Both the position numbers and the translations under genes were made by a program. From Atopsyche davidsoni (taxonomy: Eukaryota; Arthropoda; Insecta; Trichoptera; Hydrobiosidae), in NCBI GenBank assembly GCA_022113835.1, contig JAILWY010000020.1, forward strand, positions 1,798,001-1,862,000: DNA of 64,000 nt. The letters run 5' to 3'. This document shows, one piece after another, positions 44,941-55,560 of the stretch (position 1 is the stretch's first letter; the number at the start of each line of letters is the position of its first letter). Under the pieces are notes generated by a model that ran no database searches, was not told the DNA's origin, and saw only the letters and a list, made by a program, of their open reading frames with translations.

Positions 44941-45625
44941 TGAAGTCAGTGGCGAGACACCCACAGTTGATGAAGTCACTGGATGGCTTCTTGAAACATG
45001 TTATCGGAACCATAAAAAAGATAAACCAGGGGGTGTAGCTTCAGTCACTCCTATTTATAGATCAATTCGATCGACTAGTTTGGAAAGTTTCCCCAAATTG
45101 TGACGAAATACTTGTATATAACAAGCAAGGTACCAAACCTATATATATAAAAGAAAAAAAAAAAAAAACCTCGCACACTTCTTCCAAATCTTCACCCACT
45201 TAGTTCCAAAACCCCTCGATCAACACCTTCTTCGAGTTCAACCTCGAGGACTGCCTCCACAAAACGGTGACACAAGTCACCCAGTCATTTTGAAGGCGCT
45301 CAAGGAAAATCTTCCTGTTTCGCCGATAAAGCCAAATACACTAGACTAGACTAGACTAATTGGCAGAATACCCAAAATCACCACCCGAAGCTCTGCCAGA
45401 ACATCGGGTGAACAATCAACACCTAACCCGGACTATCATCACCCAAGATATCCGCGATATCTCTCGAGCCTGTGCAAAGTGGCGATGGGCAGCGGCCATC
45501 GCGGCATCAGAGCAATAAAACGCCCCGCAACGCCGATTACTGGCTGGACCCAAACAACATTCTAAACGCCATTTCCGAAAGAAAGCGGCGTTACGTAAAA
45601 GGTAAAAATTCAAAATTAAACCGTT
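44941..45625. other. Balanced-composition patch, possibly part of the retroelement
   Basis: The sequence stays GC-richer than average to about 45600, with a small tandem ACTAG repeat (45340-45358). Frames on both strands of up to 65 codons have no recognisable domain. It may be 3' sequence of the non-LTR element or a second unidentified element. Confidence 0.35.
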
Positions 45626-45639
45626 AGATGTTTACGCCA

Positions 45640-46290
45640 AAAATTAATGTTTGCGTAATCACTGATTTGTGACGATTGGCCATTGAGTATGATTGATAGA
45701 TTTTAAATATACCGGGTGTGTCGTGTGTCGTTATACTGAGTTAAAAATCACAAGACCCAAGTGTGATTGATAGATTTATAGTATACTGAATGAGTCCGGT
45801 ATCGTCATATTAATAGGAATTGAGAATTGCGCTTCATTTCTACATTAGTTATAAAAACTGAGTGAACCATATTTATGTCCACAAATTTACTGATTAAGTA
45901 TGATATTTAAATTTTAAATATACCGGTTGAGTCAAGTGTTGTCTTATTAAAGTAAAATATACAGGATAAACCAAATTATTGTTTGCGTCATTGATTTGTG
46001 ATGTTTAGGCATTTAGTACGATAAATAGATTTTTATTATACTGGTGAGTCTAGTATCGTTATTTTATTAAGAATTGAAAATTACACTTTTCTTCCTTATT
46101 GGTTATAAATACTAGATGTACCATATTAATGTCTATTTAGTCATTGATTTGTGAAGATAAGTCATTAGTTGTGATATATATATTTTAAATAACTGAGTGA
46201 GTCTAATGTAATATTATTGAGAATTTAGAATTGCACTTCTCATCTTTAAATGTTAAAAATACTGAGCGAACTATATTATTAGTATAATAA
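45640..46290. repeat. Degenerate tandem repeat, unit about 155 bp
   Basis: The phrase 'tgatttgtga-(n)-ccatt/tcatt-agt-tgat...gattttaaatatacyg-gtgagtc' recurs at about 45663, 45885, 45988 and 46145. The accompanying phrase 'gaattgagaattgcrctt...gttataaatactgagtgaacc' recurs at about 45818, 46070 and 46221. Units are partly truncated and diverged, so the array is old. It is not transcribable as protein. Confidence 0.6.
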
Positions 46291-48095
46291 TTGCTTTGGA
46301 TCGATTAAACATAAAGTTGATTGATTAACTTTTTATATACAGAATGAATCGAATTTGTTACATTCCTTATCGTAAATAAATATACTGAGTTCAACAAAAG
46401 TGTCTTAAAAGATAGTAAATAAATATATGTATATAATTAGATTTATGTACTAAACCCATTAAGAGGTCAAAAAATCGTATAAAACTGCATACAAAATTCA
46501 TCTCATGTGTGATAAATACAAAAAAAAAATATTATTATAATTAACCGAACTATGAGGTTATAACCTTATTTTGGTATTATAAATATATTTTTTTGCGTGT
46601 ATAACATCCAATATAAATAAAAACAAATATTACATAAATAAAAACATCAGCGGGTCATCAAAAAAAAAAAAAAAAAAGTCGGCCGGCGAGTCTGAAAGTT
46701 GACATTCTCGGCAGCTATTCGTGAAAAAATGTGTCCACTTTTATTTTCATTCGCGCTTTTCGACACACCAGGAAGAAAGTATTATTTTTTATTGTATATG
46801 ATTAATCATCGAGTCTATATCTACTTTCCTACGGATGAGTCTCCGCATGAAAATAAATTCTTCAAGCCTATCACAAAACAATACAAAATCAAGGATGATG
46901 TTATCTGATCATGTGAACGCTTATAAGTTTATTTTCTAATCGGAAAAACTTTGTTCTTGGTTAAAGAGATATCAAAGCCTTCCAATTATTTTTTTTTCAT
47001 ATTGATAGGCTGCTTCTTCTCTTGCCGGCTAAGAGTAGAGTGTTTATCTGTATATGATACGTTATCTGAGCACGGACGTCTCACGCTCACGAGCATAGAT
47101 AAAAAAAATTAAACTGCCAATCAAAATAATTATTAGTACAACGGAGTATGTTTCGGTGCAAGTAGTCAACCACAGACAAAAAAAAAACGGATCGGTTCGC
47201 TACGGAGTATAGACAATAGGTACACGAGCGGGACTTACCGTTATAATGGAGATTCGACGTTGAGCAGTTTGTTTATGGTCAGGGTGCTATCATTCGATAA
47301 TAAACATAGCACAGCTGTCAATAGTAGACGTCTTCATCGATCCGAGGCTTAATCGGTTTACAACTTATATAATTGCATTATAAATTATAATAAAACAATC
47401 AAAATAATCTTTATAAATAAATCGAAAACAACACGTATACCTATTTATGAAAAAAAAAATGACTAGAAGATTACGATTATGACATGAAAATCCCAAAACT
47501 TCTTCATATCTTTGAGGGAGGATTGTATTATTTTATTACGTTTATTTAAGCAAGTCGAAAGTGCTCACAACAATTTTTTTTTATCGTAAACGCTATTTGA
47601 TTATTCGTACTTGTCGTGTTTACAATTAATTTATTCTCTTACAAATACTACATAATATATGCCATTGTGACATAAAATAATATGCATAATATTATAATAA
47701 TTTTCTAGTAATTTATTATTTAAGTATATATAATATTTAGGCCCACTCATGAAACGACGAGAAAAAATCTAGAATTTATTTTTTTATAGACACATGGATT
47801 GATTTTTAGGTATGTAAAAGTGAGTATAATAGATAGGTCGATAGGTCTGTTCAAATTATTAACATTTACATTATTTATATTTACAACCAACTCATAACAT
47901 AATTAAACTTAAATATATCCATATATATATATATATTTATTTCTCAGAATGATATCAAATTCGCGAGCAAATCTATATCGCCATTCTTAATAATAAATCT
48001 GAAGATTAAATCAACCCCTTTTAACCTCCACAGGTGCAATCACACCCTTAACGTGTTTTAAGACAAATAGCCTATTAATTGGCAATATAAAGCAT
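46291..48095. other. AT-rich non-coding DNA
   Basis: Homopolymer A at 46660-46676 and a short TA run near 47920 are the only features. No gene is called. Confidence 0.5.
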
Positions 48096-48099
48096 ACTG

Positions 48100-48300
48100 A
48101 ATGGTTCGGATAAATCTAGAAGCCCCTATCGGTAAGACGTTACCTTTATGGGCTCGTTAAATGTTTCCCGATAGCCCTTGTTTCCGGCGGCCATTACGTG
48201 CGCGGCGGCCATCTTGTGGGCCGGAAGGAATCTGTGATTTTATTGAAGCATAATTTATCACAATGCTTCTTGGTTAGACATCGGCCATGTTAAATTAATA
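48100..48300. promoter_or_regulatory. Small island with paired GCCATNTT-like motifs
   Basis: The block 'ttccggcggccattacgtgcgcggcggccatcttgtgggccgg' (about 48181-48224) contains two GCGGCCAT(T/C) words, both YY1/Pho-like, flanking ACGTGCGC. It lies in AT-rich DNA and has no open frame of interest. A cis-regulatory role is a guess from motif content. Confidence 0.3.
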
Positions 48301-48600
48301 AGGGAGGGTGTTTTGCTGCGAAGTAGGTGGAGCGAAGACGAGATGGCTGGACGGTGTAACAGAATCTGGTGTGCGTTTTCTTAAAAGCCAGGGCTCGCCA
48401 CGGGATGGTGCTATAAACTTTTCAGGCAACACATAAAACACTTAAAAAATATTAAACTATGTGCTAATTTCATATAAAAAAAAACATTTATAAATTCTTT
48501 GTGTGTTTTGTGTCCACATAATAAAATTGTAAATACTTAATAGTAATTTATAATTTCGATAATAAATAATAAAAAAAAAAAAAAAACACGAGAAAGCTGG
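48301..48600. other. Non-coding, no gene seen
   Basis: Mixed sequence with a poly(A) run at about 48572-48586. No recognisable content. Confidence 0.5.
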
Positions 48601-48602
48601 TC

Positions 48603-48665
48603 GCGATTTCTACACGAATTCTGTAATTTACAGAAAATTGGGGTCAAAGGTTCAAATCCCAATGT
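48603..48665 (+). repeat. tRNA-like SINE fragment
   Basis: A perfect B box, GGTTCAAATCC, at 48649-48659 follows a degraded upstream half. Only the T-arm region is tRNA-like. Confidence 0.4.
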
Positions 48666-49195
48666 TATAATCAAGACATGACGTCCACCGCGGAACAATT
48701 ACGCCGAGTAAAAGTAAATACGCACGGCGTGTTTCCGTTTTCGGTACGGCTGAATGCGAAATTTTAACAGTGGACATGTGTATCTACCCGACGAACCCGA
48801 CAATAAGGTTCCATACTAGAAAATTATATATAACTCGTCATGGGATCAAAGTAAATGAAGCCTTTTAAAAAATATTTCATTCATACGAATTTCTGTTATT
48901 TTTTGTGTGTGCTATGCGTAAAAAGCCGGAATTGTCAATTGCAATGAAATATGCGTTTATTGATCATTATAATAAGTTTTTGTCTCTCGCTGCAACATTT
49001 GTAGACAAAAATTAACTGTTGTATTATTTATAATGTTTTTGTAACGTAGGTAGTGTATATGATACGGAATCTACGTTGCATGCTCACACTTAGTCTTATA
49101 ATAAAATAGACGTGTTTGATTCAATACACTACAGTTTTATTTATGTTTTATTATCATCTTGAACAATTCACATAACCTGCACTGCAATAAAGATG
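48666..49195. other. AT-rich non-coding DNA
   Basis: No coding, RNA or repeat feature is identifiable. Confidence 0.5.
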
Positions 49196-49197
49196 GA

Positions 49198-49690
49198 TAG
49201 GAGAGTGGCGGTGAGTGAGGTGAGGTTAGGTTAGTCCGCCCGTGGGCCCGGAATGCCGATCGATACATATGATTACAGCGTTTTTTCCATTCACCGTTGA
49301 GAGCGGCCGCGGGTCGCGAAGGTTACAGCGTTCTGCGCTTCTATCGATTTCGGCTTACGCCGGCCTGCACTTCAGTCGCCCTATGCAATATAAATACAAT
49401 TTCACTGTGAGGCGTGGGTTTTGCGAATTTTTTCCAGGTTTTGTCCCGGGCTGTAGAGACACGCGCTCGACGCGCGCGGGGCGTCGACACAGCCGCCCGC
49501 GTATTTTTCGAGTCATAATCGCTCACATCCGGACGGGTTCGGGTCGAACCGCGCTCGGGGTTCAGAAACCGGTTCTCTAAATGTAATTTGCCAAGTGGAC
49601 GCGGCGACAAAGGGCTAACGGTTCGATATCGACGACACCGCATTTGTGCACCACAGACATTCGCATTTCCAAAAAAGATCATAACTGCAC
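49198..49690. promoter_or_regulatory. CpG-rich island of about 450 bp, unassigned
   Basis: One of the most GC-rich stretches of the window, with many CpG (for example 'cgcgctcgacgcgcgcggggcgtcgac' near 49465). Frames of 112-113 codons are open on both strands, as expected from composition, and neither shows a domain. A short 'AAAG-ATGGATAGGAGAGTGGCG|GTGAGTG' at about 49190 could be a tiny start exon with a donor. That makes a promoter or first-exon region possible but not supported. Confidence 0.3.
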
Positions 49691-49694
49691 TGTT

Positions 49695-51850
49695 CTATAA
49701 GAGTAGGAGACCGCAAGGTAAATCCAGACAAAGCACTCTGCTGTTTCGGCGTGTTCTCTCGTTTTTTTTTTCCAATGCCTTTCTTCAGAGAATCCTCATC
49801 TTATTCGCATGGACATATTTCTATATTATTATTATTTGTTCGACTATTGCTCTATCTTTCCAATGCCTCTCATTTCTTTGATTTTTCCCTGAACAATCAG
49901 CTGATTTAAAATAGGACACTTACGCTTTATTACATCATATTAGTATTCATACATAGAGCCACTTTAAAAATGCCTCGTTTTTTGTGTATATGCACAAATA
50001 AAGACTAAGACTACATAACATTTAAGTGAATATCCTGCGGATTTCCGTTTTTACAAAATATTTTATTCAGCCAACTGCCTTAGTATTTACCCTTTCTGTT
50101 CAACTACTATGTTGTAAATTCTGATTAAATAATGGATAACTCCCATACAAATCCACGGTGATTTTTACGATGCGTATTGGTTATAAAAAAATTATTTTCA
50201 AGTCTTATAATTTAGTCAAGTCTTCAAATATCTGCTATAAATGCAGTAAACGAATAAAATAATAACAATTTCATAATAATTATTTTATAAATTAACCTTG
50301 TAACATGTTTAGCTCTTTGAAGACATTAAATTAATGACTTCTATAAAGGCAAAAGATAAAGTTTATTAAATATTATTTAATAGTTTATTTTTATTACTTC
50401 TAAGAAGTTACTTTGAAAACAAAACTTATAGTATATTATCGTCACCGGGGAATTGCCGTGAGTTTTAAGATTGGTTATCTGTTTTATAATAGATCTGTTG
50501 CAAAAACTTGCAAATATAAATCTACAAATACGTTTTGTATTTATTTTAAATTATCGAAATGTTTTATTGATTATAACGAAGGCTTTGATAACTTCAAGAA
50601 GGTACTTTGTTAACAAAACAATTCAGACTGAAGTTCATAATAATCACTGAAAAAATACAGTGAGTTTTAAGTTAGGTTATAACATAAATTATTAATAAGT
50701 TATGTATGGTTTCATGGGTGTTCAGTCGCTTGAAGTTTAGGGATTTAATCTGAAGATGGATGTCGGAGAAACTGAATCAAAAGGTTATGAAATTATACTT
50801 TTGTTGTATTCTTATAATTTATACTTGGACATGTTTTATTTGTAGTTTTGCATTATCTGAAGAAAATTATTTAGTATCTGAAAAGCAATTGTGTTAGAAA
50901 TTTTTAAACATTTCATTCTCAATACATAACGTGCAATTTGTGTCTAAGGTTCTTGTTTCGTGAAATTGGTCTGACGTTGTTTTGTAGATATACAGCGTGT
51001 TTCTATATTATTTAGAGGATGTGTCAGGTTTCATTGAGAGTTACCGTCAAAGCAGATTATCTTATTTCATACCTAAAATTTCATACACAGGTGATCTATT
51101 ATTCATTTTAGAAGCATTGTGTATAATTGTTATATGTGACGTGTATAATCAAAACCTGATAAACACATTTTATTTTAATATTATTGGCTCAATTAGAGAA
51201 GTATACTGGACTCTAAAATATTATCCGACTTGTTTTCAAACGCGTTATTGCTTTTTTTATCTCCTTATATAAAATTAATTGAATTATTATGAATTCTACT
51301 AAATGTATTCAGTACAAAAGGTGAAATCATACAGAACTTATTAATTCGTTTATGTAATTAAATTTACTATTTTTAAAAAGGCCACTTAAGTAGAAATTAC
51401 TTATGAAATGAAGTTGATGATTATAATTAAATATTTAATACATTTTCATTTATTATTTATATAATTTCACTTACGATACGTCGATTTCTTAAATATTCTT
51501 AAACACAACGTTATATCAGTAGTTATACAAAATGATTAGTACGTACGTAGTTTTGTTAGTTTCGTGTGTTTTTACTAACCTTTTCCGTACCGTGAAGCAG
51601 AATACAACTGTATTTTTACAATTCACTGTTCCCCAACAAACTTTGCACCAAAAAATGATACAACATCACAATCCGAATACAAGAATCACTGAATACACGA
51701 AAAACAAAGCACTTGTATTGAAACTGTTAAAACATAGGATCATCGTCCGAAACAAGTTCGATGTCGTGTTTATACTTATTTTTCGAGTGTTTGCGAACGA
51801 AGTAAGTTTCTGCGATAGTTCAATATGATCAATATGAAATAATAAAAAAA
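49695..51850. other. AT-rich non-coding DNA with one repeat fragment
   Basis: 49882-49903 matches 33540-33561 over 22 bp, so a fragment of that dispersed repeat is present. Frames of 66-98 codons are A/T-biased without domains. No gene is called. Confidence 0.5.
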
Positions 51851-51854
51851 AAAA

Positions 51855-52150
51855 AACACCGCTAGTGCAAATGATGAGTGGCAAAGTTCACTCTGCGGAC
51901 GCGAAGGTGTGGATTCCCGCCGCGGGCCGGGGAGGCCTGCTGCTGCAGCTGGAGACCGGATACCTGATGCTGGAGGTTCTGGAGACGAGCTTCGTCAGCT
52001 CGGGCTGAGGACGGAGCGCGACTCGACCAGCTCCGGCGGCGCTTCGGCCTCGACTGGCGGGGGACACCTGTGGCGAGCGCCTCTGCCGGCCAGGTCGCGC
52101 ACCACGCCCCAGTACTACACAACAAACCGACCGCCACGCAATGCTAAATT
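51855..52150. other. GC-rich exon-like island of unknown identity
   Basis: On the plus strand MMSGKVHSADAKVWIPAAGR begins a 45-codon frame ending in TGA at about 52009. A second plus frame is open from 51909 to past the island, and a minus frame of 91 codons covers the same DNA. Codon-like GC bias suggests a former or current exon, but no splice sites or domain fix the strand. It is truncated on the right by the 500-bp dispersed repeat. Confidence 0.3.
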
Positions 52151-52460
52151 ATTCACTAAGGGTCTCAAGTCTCATACTCGAGTTTTTTTTTTTTTTTTTT
52201 ATAATTTCTAGTGTCCCTGTTCTGAGAGTCCTGAACGTTTAAAAACTTTTTTTTTTTTTTTATTGGAATTAATAGATTGAATGTGAACCATGTGCGATTT
52301 ATTGTTTTAAAAATTTAAAAAAAATAAAATCTTTAACACACTTTGGTTTTGAAAAGTCGTCATTTTATCCAATTTTTCAACAGGACGTTCATTAAATATA
52401 ATTTATAGTTTTTTACGTACTCTATAAAAAATTAACTTTCGACATTAAATTAAATTAAAT
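52150..52460 (-). repeat. 500-bp dispersed repeat, copy 3 (inverted, truncated)
   Basis: In reverse orientation this matches 20249-20760 and 39392-39886: 'aagggtctcaagtctcatactcgag' at the left border, 'gttttgaaaagtcgtcattttatccaatttttcaac' and 'taactttcgacatt'. Several internal blocks are missing. Its right border abuts the foldback element at 52461. Confidence 0.65.
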
Positions 52461-52690
52461 TATGTCTTATTTTTTGGATTGGACGTCAATCAGATGCGTA
52501 TTTATTACCCATTACGGGTTTATTATATTATTACTTATATGATTAGGCACATTGGTTCATATATAGAAGATGATTTAAAGAAACTCTCAGAAAAATATCA
52601 TCGTGATTTGAACCCACGTCCCCTGGCTTACATGGCCGGTGTACTAACCCTTGTACTAACGAATCACTTCCGTTTATCGAGATTTTTTTA
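52461..52690 (-). repeat. tRNA-Thr-like foldback element, copy 4 (flipped core)
   Basis: The outer flank 'tatgtcttattttttggattggacgtcaatcag...cccattacggg' is at the left, followed by an arm. The tRNA-like core is then on the minus strand (52600-52670: CCGGCCATGTAAGCCAGGGG, GTTAGTACAAGGG), the opposite relation between flank and core to the other three copies. Part of the B box is deleted and the distal arm is missing. Confidence 0.72.
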
Positions 52691-53465
52691 GTATTAAAAT
52701 AAAAAAAATATTTATTTAAAATATTAACAAGTTTACTGCTGATATCACTTTCGTTGACTTTTAATCTTTCTTTCTTGCTCGGTATGGCTAGGTGAATTAG
52801 AAATAATTTCAGATCGGCAAACGTCGGTAATCAACAATTAAACAATTCTTAGGTTCTTGCTCAAATCCTTATAGACCTCTTCATATTGAGTTTAATAGTA
52901 GTTTATCAATATATATTAAAAAAATTATTGAGTCTTATAAACAAGCATTTTGAAAATGGCCCCAAGTTTTCAGTAAAAGCAAAAATTTCAGGATTCAGGA
53001 ACTCCCTGAAAATTCTGTGTTAAGAGCGATGGCGTATACTATGCGACTTTTTTTTTAATAAAACATCTTTGCAAATAAAAGCGATTTTCTACAATACACA
53101 TCGTCAAGTTGTTGAAATCCTTCAGGACAGCGTTTCGGCGTTTTTATTTATAGCTTCGAGCTTGAAGCGAAAAATTTATTTCTATTATAAAATACGATGC
53201 TGGAAGATTCACTTTTGACGGTCAAAACAGTCCGATAATTGTGTCAAGACAGATTCTTTTTTGTAGCATCTCAAGTATTAAAAGAAATGTCAAATTTAAT
53301 TTATTATTTTTATTCACTACTTAAGTGTGTATTTTATTCAATATAAATTATTCCCATTCAAGACAGATTTATGTTTAATAATGTGTGTTACAATATGAAT
53401 CATAAATAATGAAAATGAGAATTGACATTTGTTATGTCACGTTGTCATACTTGTGGGTAGTGCTG
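52691..53465. other. AT-rich non-coding DNA
   Basis: No coding, RNA or repeat feature is identifiable. Confidence 0.5.
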
Positions 53466-53469
53466 CTTT

Positions 53470-53680
53470 AGAGTAGAGGTGGGCGTGATCGAGTGTGCTT
53501 AATCGAATAATCGATTTTTTTTTATATTCGATTTATTAGAAAAGCCGCGAGAAACAACAGTTGCAAATTGAAATATCTTACAAACGACTTGGGTCAAATA
53601 AAATTTTAAAAAATCAATAAAGTAATGTGTACTTTTAAATAAATATATGGTGGATTTGCAAACCAACGTAAATATATATA

Positions 53681-53739
<59 letters not shown>

Positions 53740-53860
53740 TTTTTTTTTTTTAAGATTTTAATTAAATTTATTAAAACATAAATATTCGATTGATCGATTG
53801 TTATTTTAATGCAATAGCCGATAAAAAAAAAAAAACAGTTGATATTTCACATCACTAATT
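53470..53860. repeat. AT-rich element with ATCGAT-type ends and (TA)n core
   Basis: The left edge 'tagaggtgggcgtgatcgag...aatcgaataatcgattttt' and the right edge 'attcgattgatcgattg...gatatttcacatcacta' resemble the inverted, TCGATTA-rich ends of small insect hAT-type elements. A (TA)n run (53671-53732) and a poly(T) run fill the centre. The terminal match is imperfect. It sits about 200 bp upstream of citrate synthase. Confidence 0.4.
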
Positions 53861-54004
53861 TATTTTGTATTGTCAACATTATTTTAACTTGTGCATTCGT
53901 AACAATTGTCTAGTCTACAGTTTCGACATTCGACAAAGTGATTTAGTGTTGAATGCAGAATAAATAACCTCGAATAGATTTTGCGTTTTTATGTATTGTT
54001 TGAT

Positions 54005-54010
54005 TCAGTG
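54005..54010 (+). promoter_or_regulatory. Possible initiator of citrate synthase
   Basis: TCAGTG fits the arthropod initiator TCAKTY loosely and would give a leader of about 78 nt before the ATG at 54085. No TATA box is seen about 30 bp upstream. Tentative. Confidence 0.25.
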
Positions 54011-54084
54011 CCACGTACTGAATTTATTTATTGTGTGTTCAATAGTGTTTTAAGTTGATATATTATAGTGTAAATAGTGACACG

Positions 54085-55458
54085 ATGGCATTGTTTAAAG
54101 TATCGCGAGAGACGCCATTTATCTCACTGCTTTATCGGAAATTAAGCGCGGAGTCTACAGACCTGAAGTCAATTCTGCATGAGAAGATTCCCGTGGAAAA
54201 GCAGCGCGTCAATAACTTCAGGAGAACCCACGGAAACCGCAAGCTCGGAGACATAACAGTGGACACCATGTACGGAGGCATGAGAGGCGTGAAGGGTTTA
54301 ATCTGCGAGACTTCCGTGCTGGATCCGGACGAGGGCATCCGCTTCAGGGGGCTCACCATCCCCGATTGCCAGCGAGTCCTGCCAAGGGCCCCCGGGGGCC
54401 GGCAGCCTCTGCCCGAGGGCCTCTTCTGGCTGCTGCTCACCGGCGAGGTCCCCACCGATCCCCAAGTCAAGGCCGTGTCTGAGGAATGGGCCAGGAGATC
54501 CGGGCTCCCGTACCACGTCGTCGCTCTCCTCAAAAACATGCCGAACAAAGTCCACCCGATGTCTCAGCTCTCTTGCGCCATCACCGCTTTGAGCAGCGAA
54601 AGCAAATTCGTGAAGGCTTACTCTGCAAAAGTACCCAAGTCCAAATATTGGGAGTACGTTTATGAAGACTCCATGGATTTGATTGCTAAGCTTCCCGTCG
54701 TGGCTGCTTCCATTTACAGGAACACTTATAGAGACGATAAGAGAATCCCTGCTGTCGACGCAAACAAAGACTGGTCTGCTAATTTTACGCAGATGCTAGG
54801 TTTCGATGATCCTGAGTTCACGGAGCTGATGAGGCTGTATCTCACCATCCACAGCGACCACGAGGGAGGCAACGTGTCCGCGCACACTGTCCACCTGGTA
54901 GGCTCCGCTCTGAGCGACCCTTACCTGTCGTTCGCCGCGGGGATGAACGGCCTGGCCGGGCCGCTCCACGGACTGGCCAACCAGGAAGTCCTCCTGTGGC
55001 TGCTGAAGCTTCGCAAGCAGGTCGGGGACGACGCCACCGAAGACCAACTGCGGGAGTTCATCTGGAAGACCCTCGGCTCGGGACAGGTCATCCCCGGCTA
55101 CGGCCACGCGGTACTGAGAAAGACCGATCCTAGATACACGTGTCAGAGGGAGTTCGCCCTGGAGCATCTGCCCGATGATAAACTCTTCAACCTTGTGTCG
55201 AATCTGTACAAGGTGGTGCCCGCTATCCTCAGCGAGCAGGGGAAGGTGCAGAACCCTTGGCCTAATGTGGACGCGCACTCTGGGATCCTTCTGCAGCATT
55301 ATGGGATGAGGGAGTTGAATTATTACACGGTGCTGTTCGGGGTGTCCAGAGCCCTCGGCGTGCTGGCGCAGCTGGTGTGGTCTCGTGCCCTTGGCTTCCC
55401 CATAGAACGACCCAAGACGTACTCCACGAACTTCCTCATGAGACTGCTCAAAGCCTGA
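54085..55458 (+). CDS. Mitochondrial citrate synthase, intronless
   Basis: Citrate synthase condenses acetyl-CoA with oxaloacetate to citrate in the mitochondrial matrix, the first step of the TCA cycle. The ORF encodes 457 residues from ATG at 54085 (context CACGATGG), close to the usual animal length of about 465. An upstream TTG in frame is not a plausible start. The N-terminus ([20 protein letters not shown]) is basic and hydroxylated with no acidic residues but one Glu, fitting a mitochondrial targeting peptide. Conserved blocks are intact: [67 protein letters not shown] and NVDAHSG. These include the catalytic His, His and Asp of the GPLHG, GYGHA and VDAHS motifs. There are no introns, which is unusual for insect copies. 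The coding region is much GC-richer than its AT-rich surroundings. Confidence 0.97.
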   Translation: MALFKVSRETPFISLLYRKLSAESTDLKSILHEKIPVEKQRVNNFRRTHGNRKLGDITVDTMYGGMRGVKGLICETSVLDPDEGIRFRGLTIPDCQRVLPRAPGGRQPLPEGLFWLLLTGEVPTDPQVKAVSEEWARRSGLPYHVVALLKNMPNKVHPMSQLSCAITALSSESKFVKAYSAKVPKSKYWEYVYEDSMDLIAKLPVVAASIYRNTYRDDKRIPAVDANKDWSANFTQMLGFDDPEFTELMRLYLTIHSDHEGGNVSAHTVHLVGSALSDPYLSFAAGMNGLAGPLHGLANQEVLLWLLKLRKQVGDDATEDQLREFIWKTLGSGQVIPGYGHAVLRKTDPRYTCQREFALEHLPDDKLFNLVSNLYKVVPAILSEQGKVQNPWPNVDAHSGILLQHYGMRELNYYTVLFGVSRALGVLAQLVWSRALGFPIERPKTYSTNFLMRLLKA

Positions 55459-55560
55459 CCTGCGCTTATGAGGTGAGGGCAATCGAATGTCAGAAATCCC
55501 CGACATAGTAATTTGCTTTTTAATTATAAATAATGTTAGTAGACTAATAAACTATAAGTA
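55459..55560 (+). terminator. 3' UTR and polyadenylation signal of citrate synthase
   Basis: AATAAA at 55546-55551, about 90 nt after the stop codon, is the first canonical poly(A) signal downstream and would define a short 3' UTR. Further AATAAA-like words follow in AT-rich DNA, so alternative sites are possible. Confidence 0.55.

Noticed and set aside
45416..45613. Coding remnant downstream of the non-LTR element
   Set aside because: No frame on either strand matched a known retrotransposon domain by eye.
49242..49682. Opposing 112- and 113-codon frames as genes
   Set aside because: Both strands are open because the island is CpG-rich; neither has a domain or a supported start.
54796..55506. 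236-codon minus-strand frame
   Set aside because: It is the exact antisense of the citrate synthase coding region; its openness follows from the GC-rich codon use of the real gene, and it has no domain.
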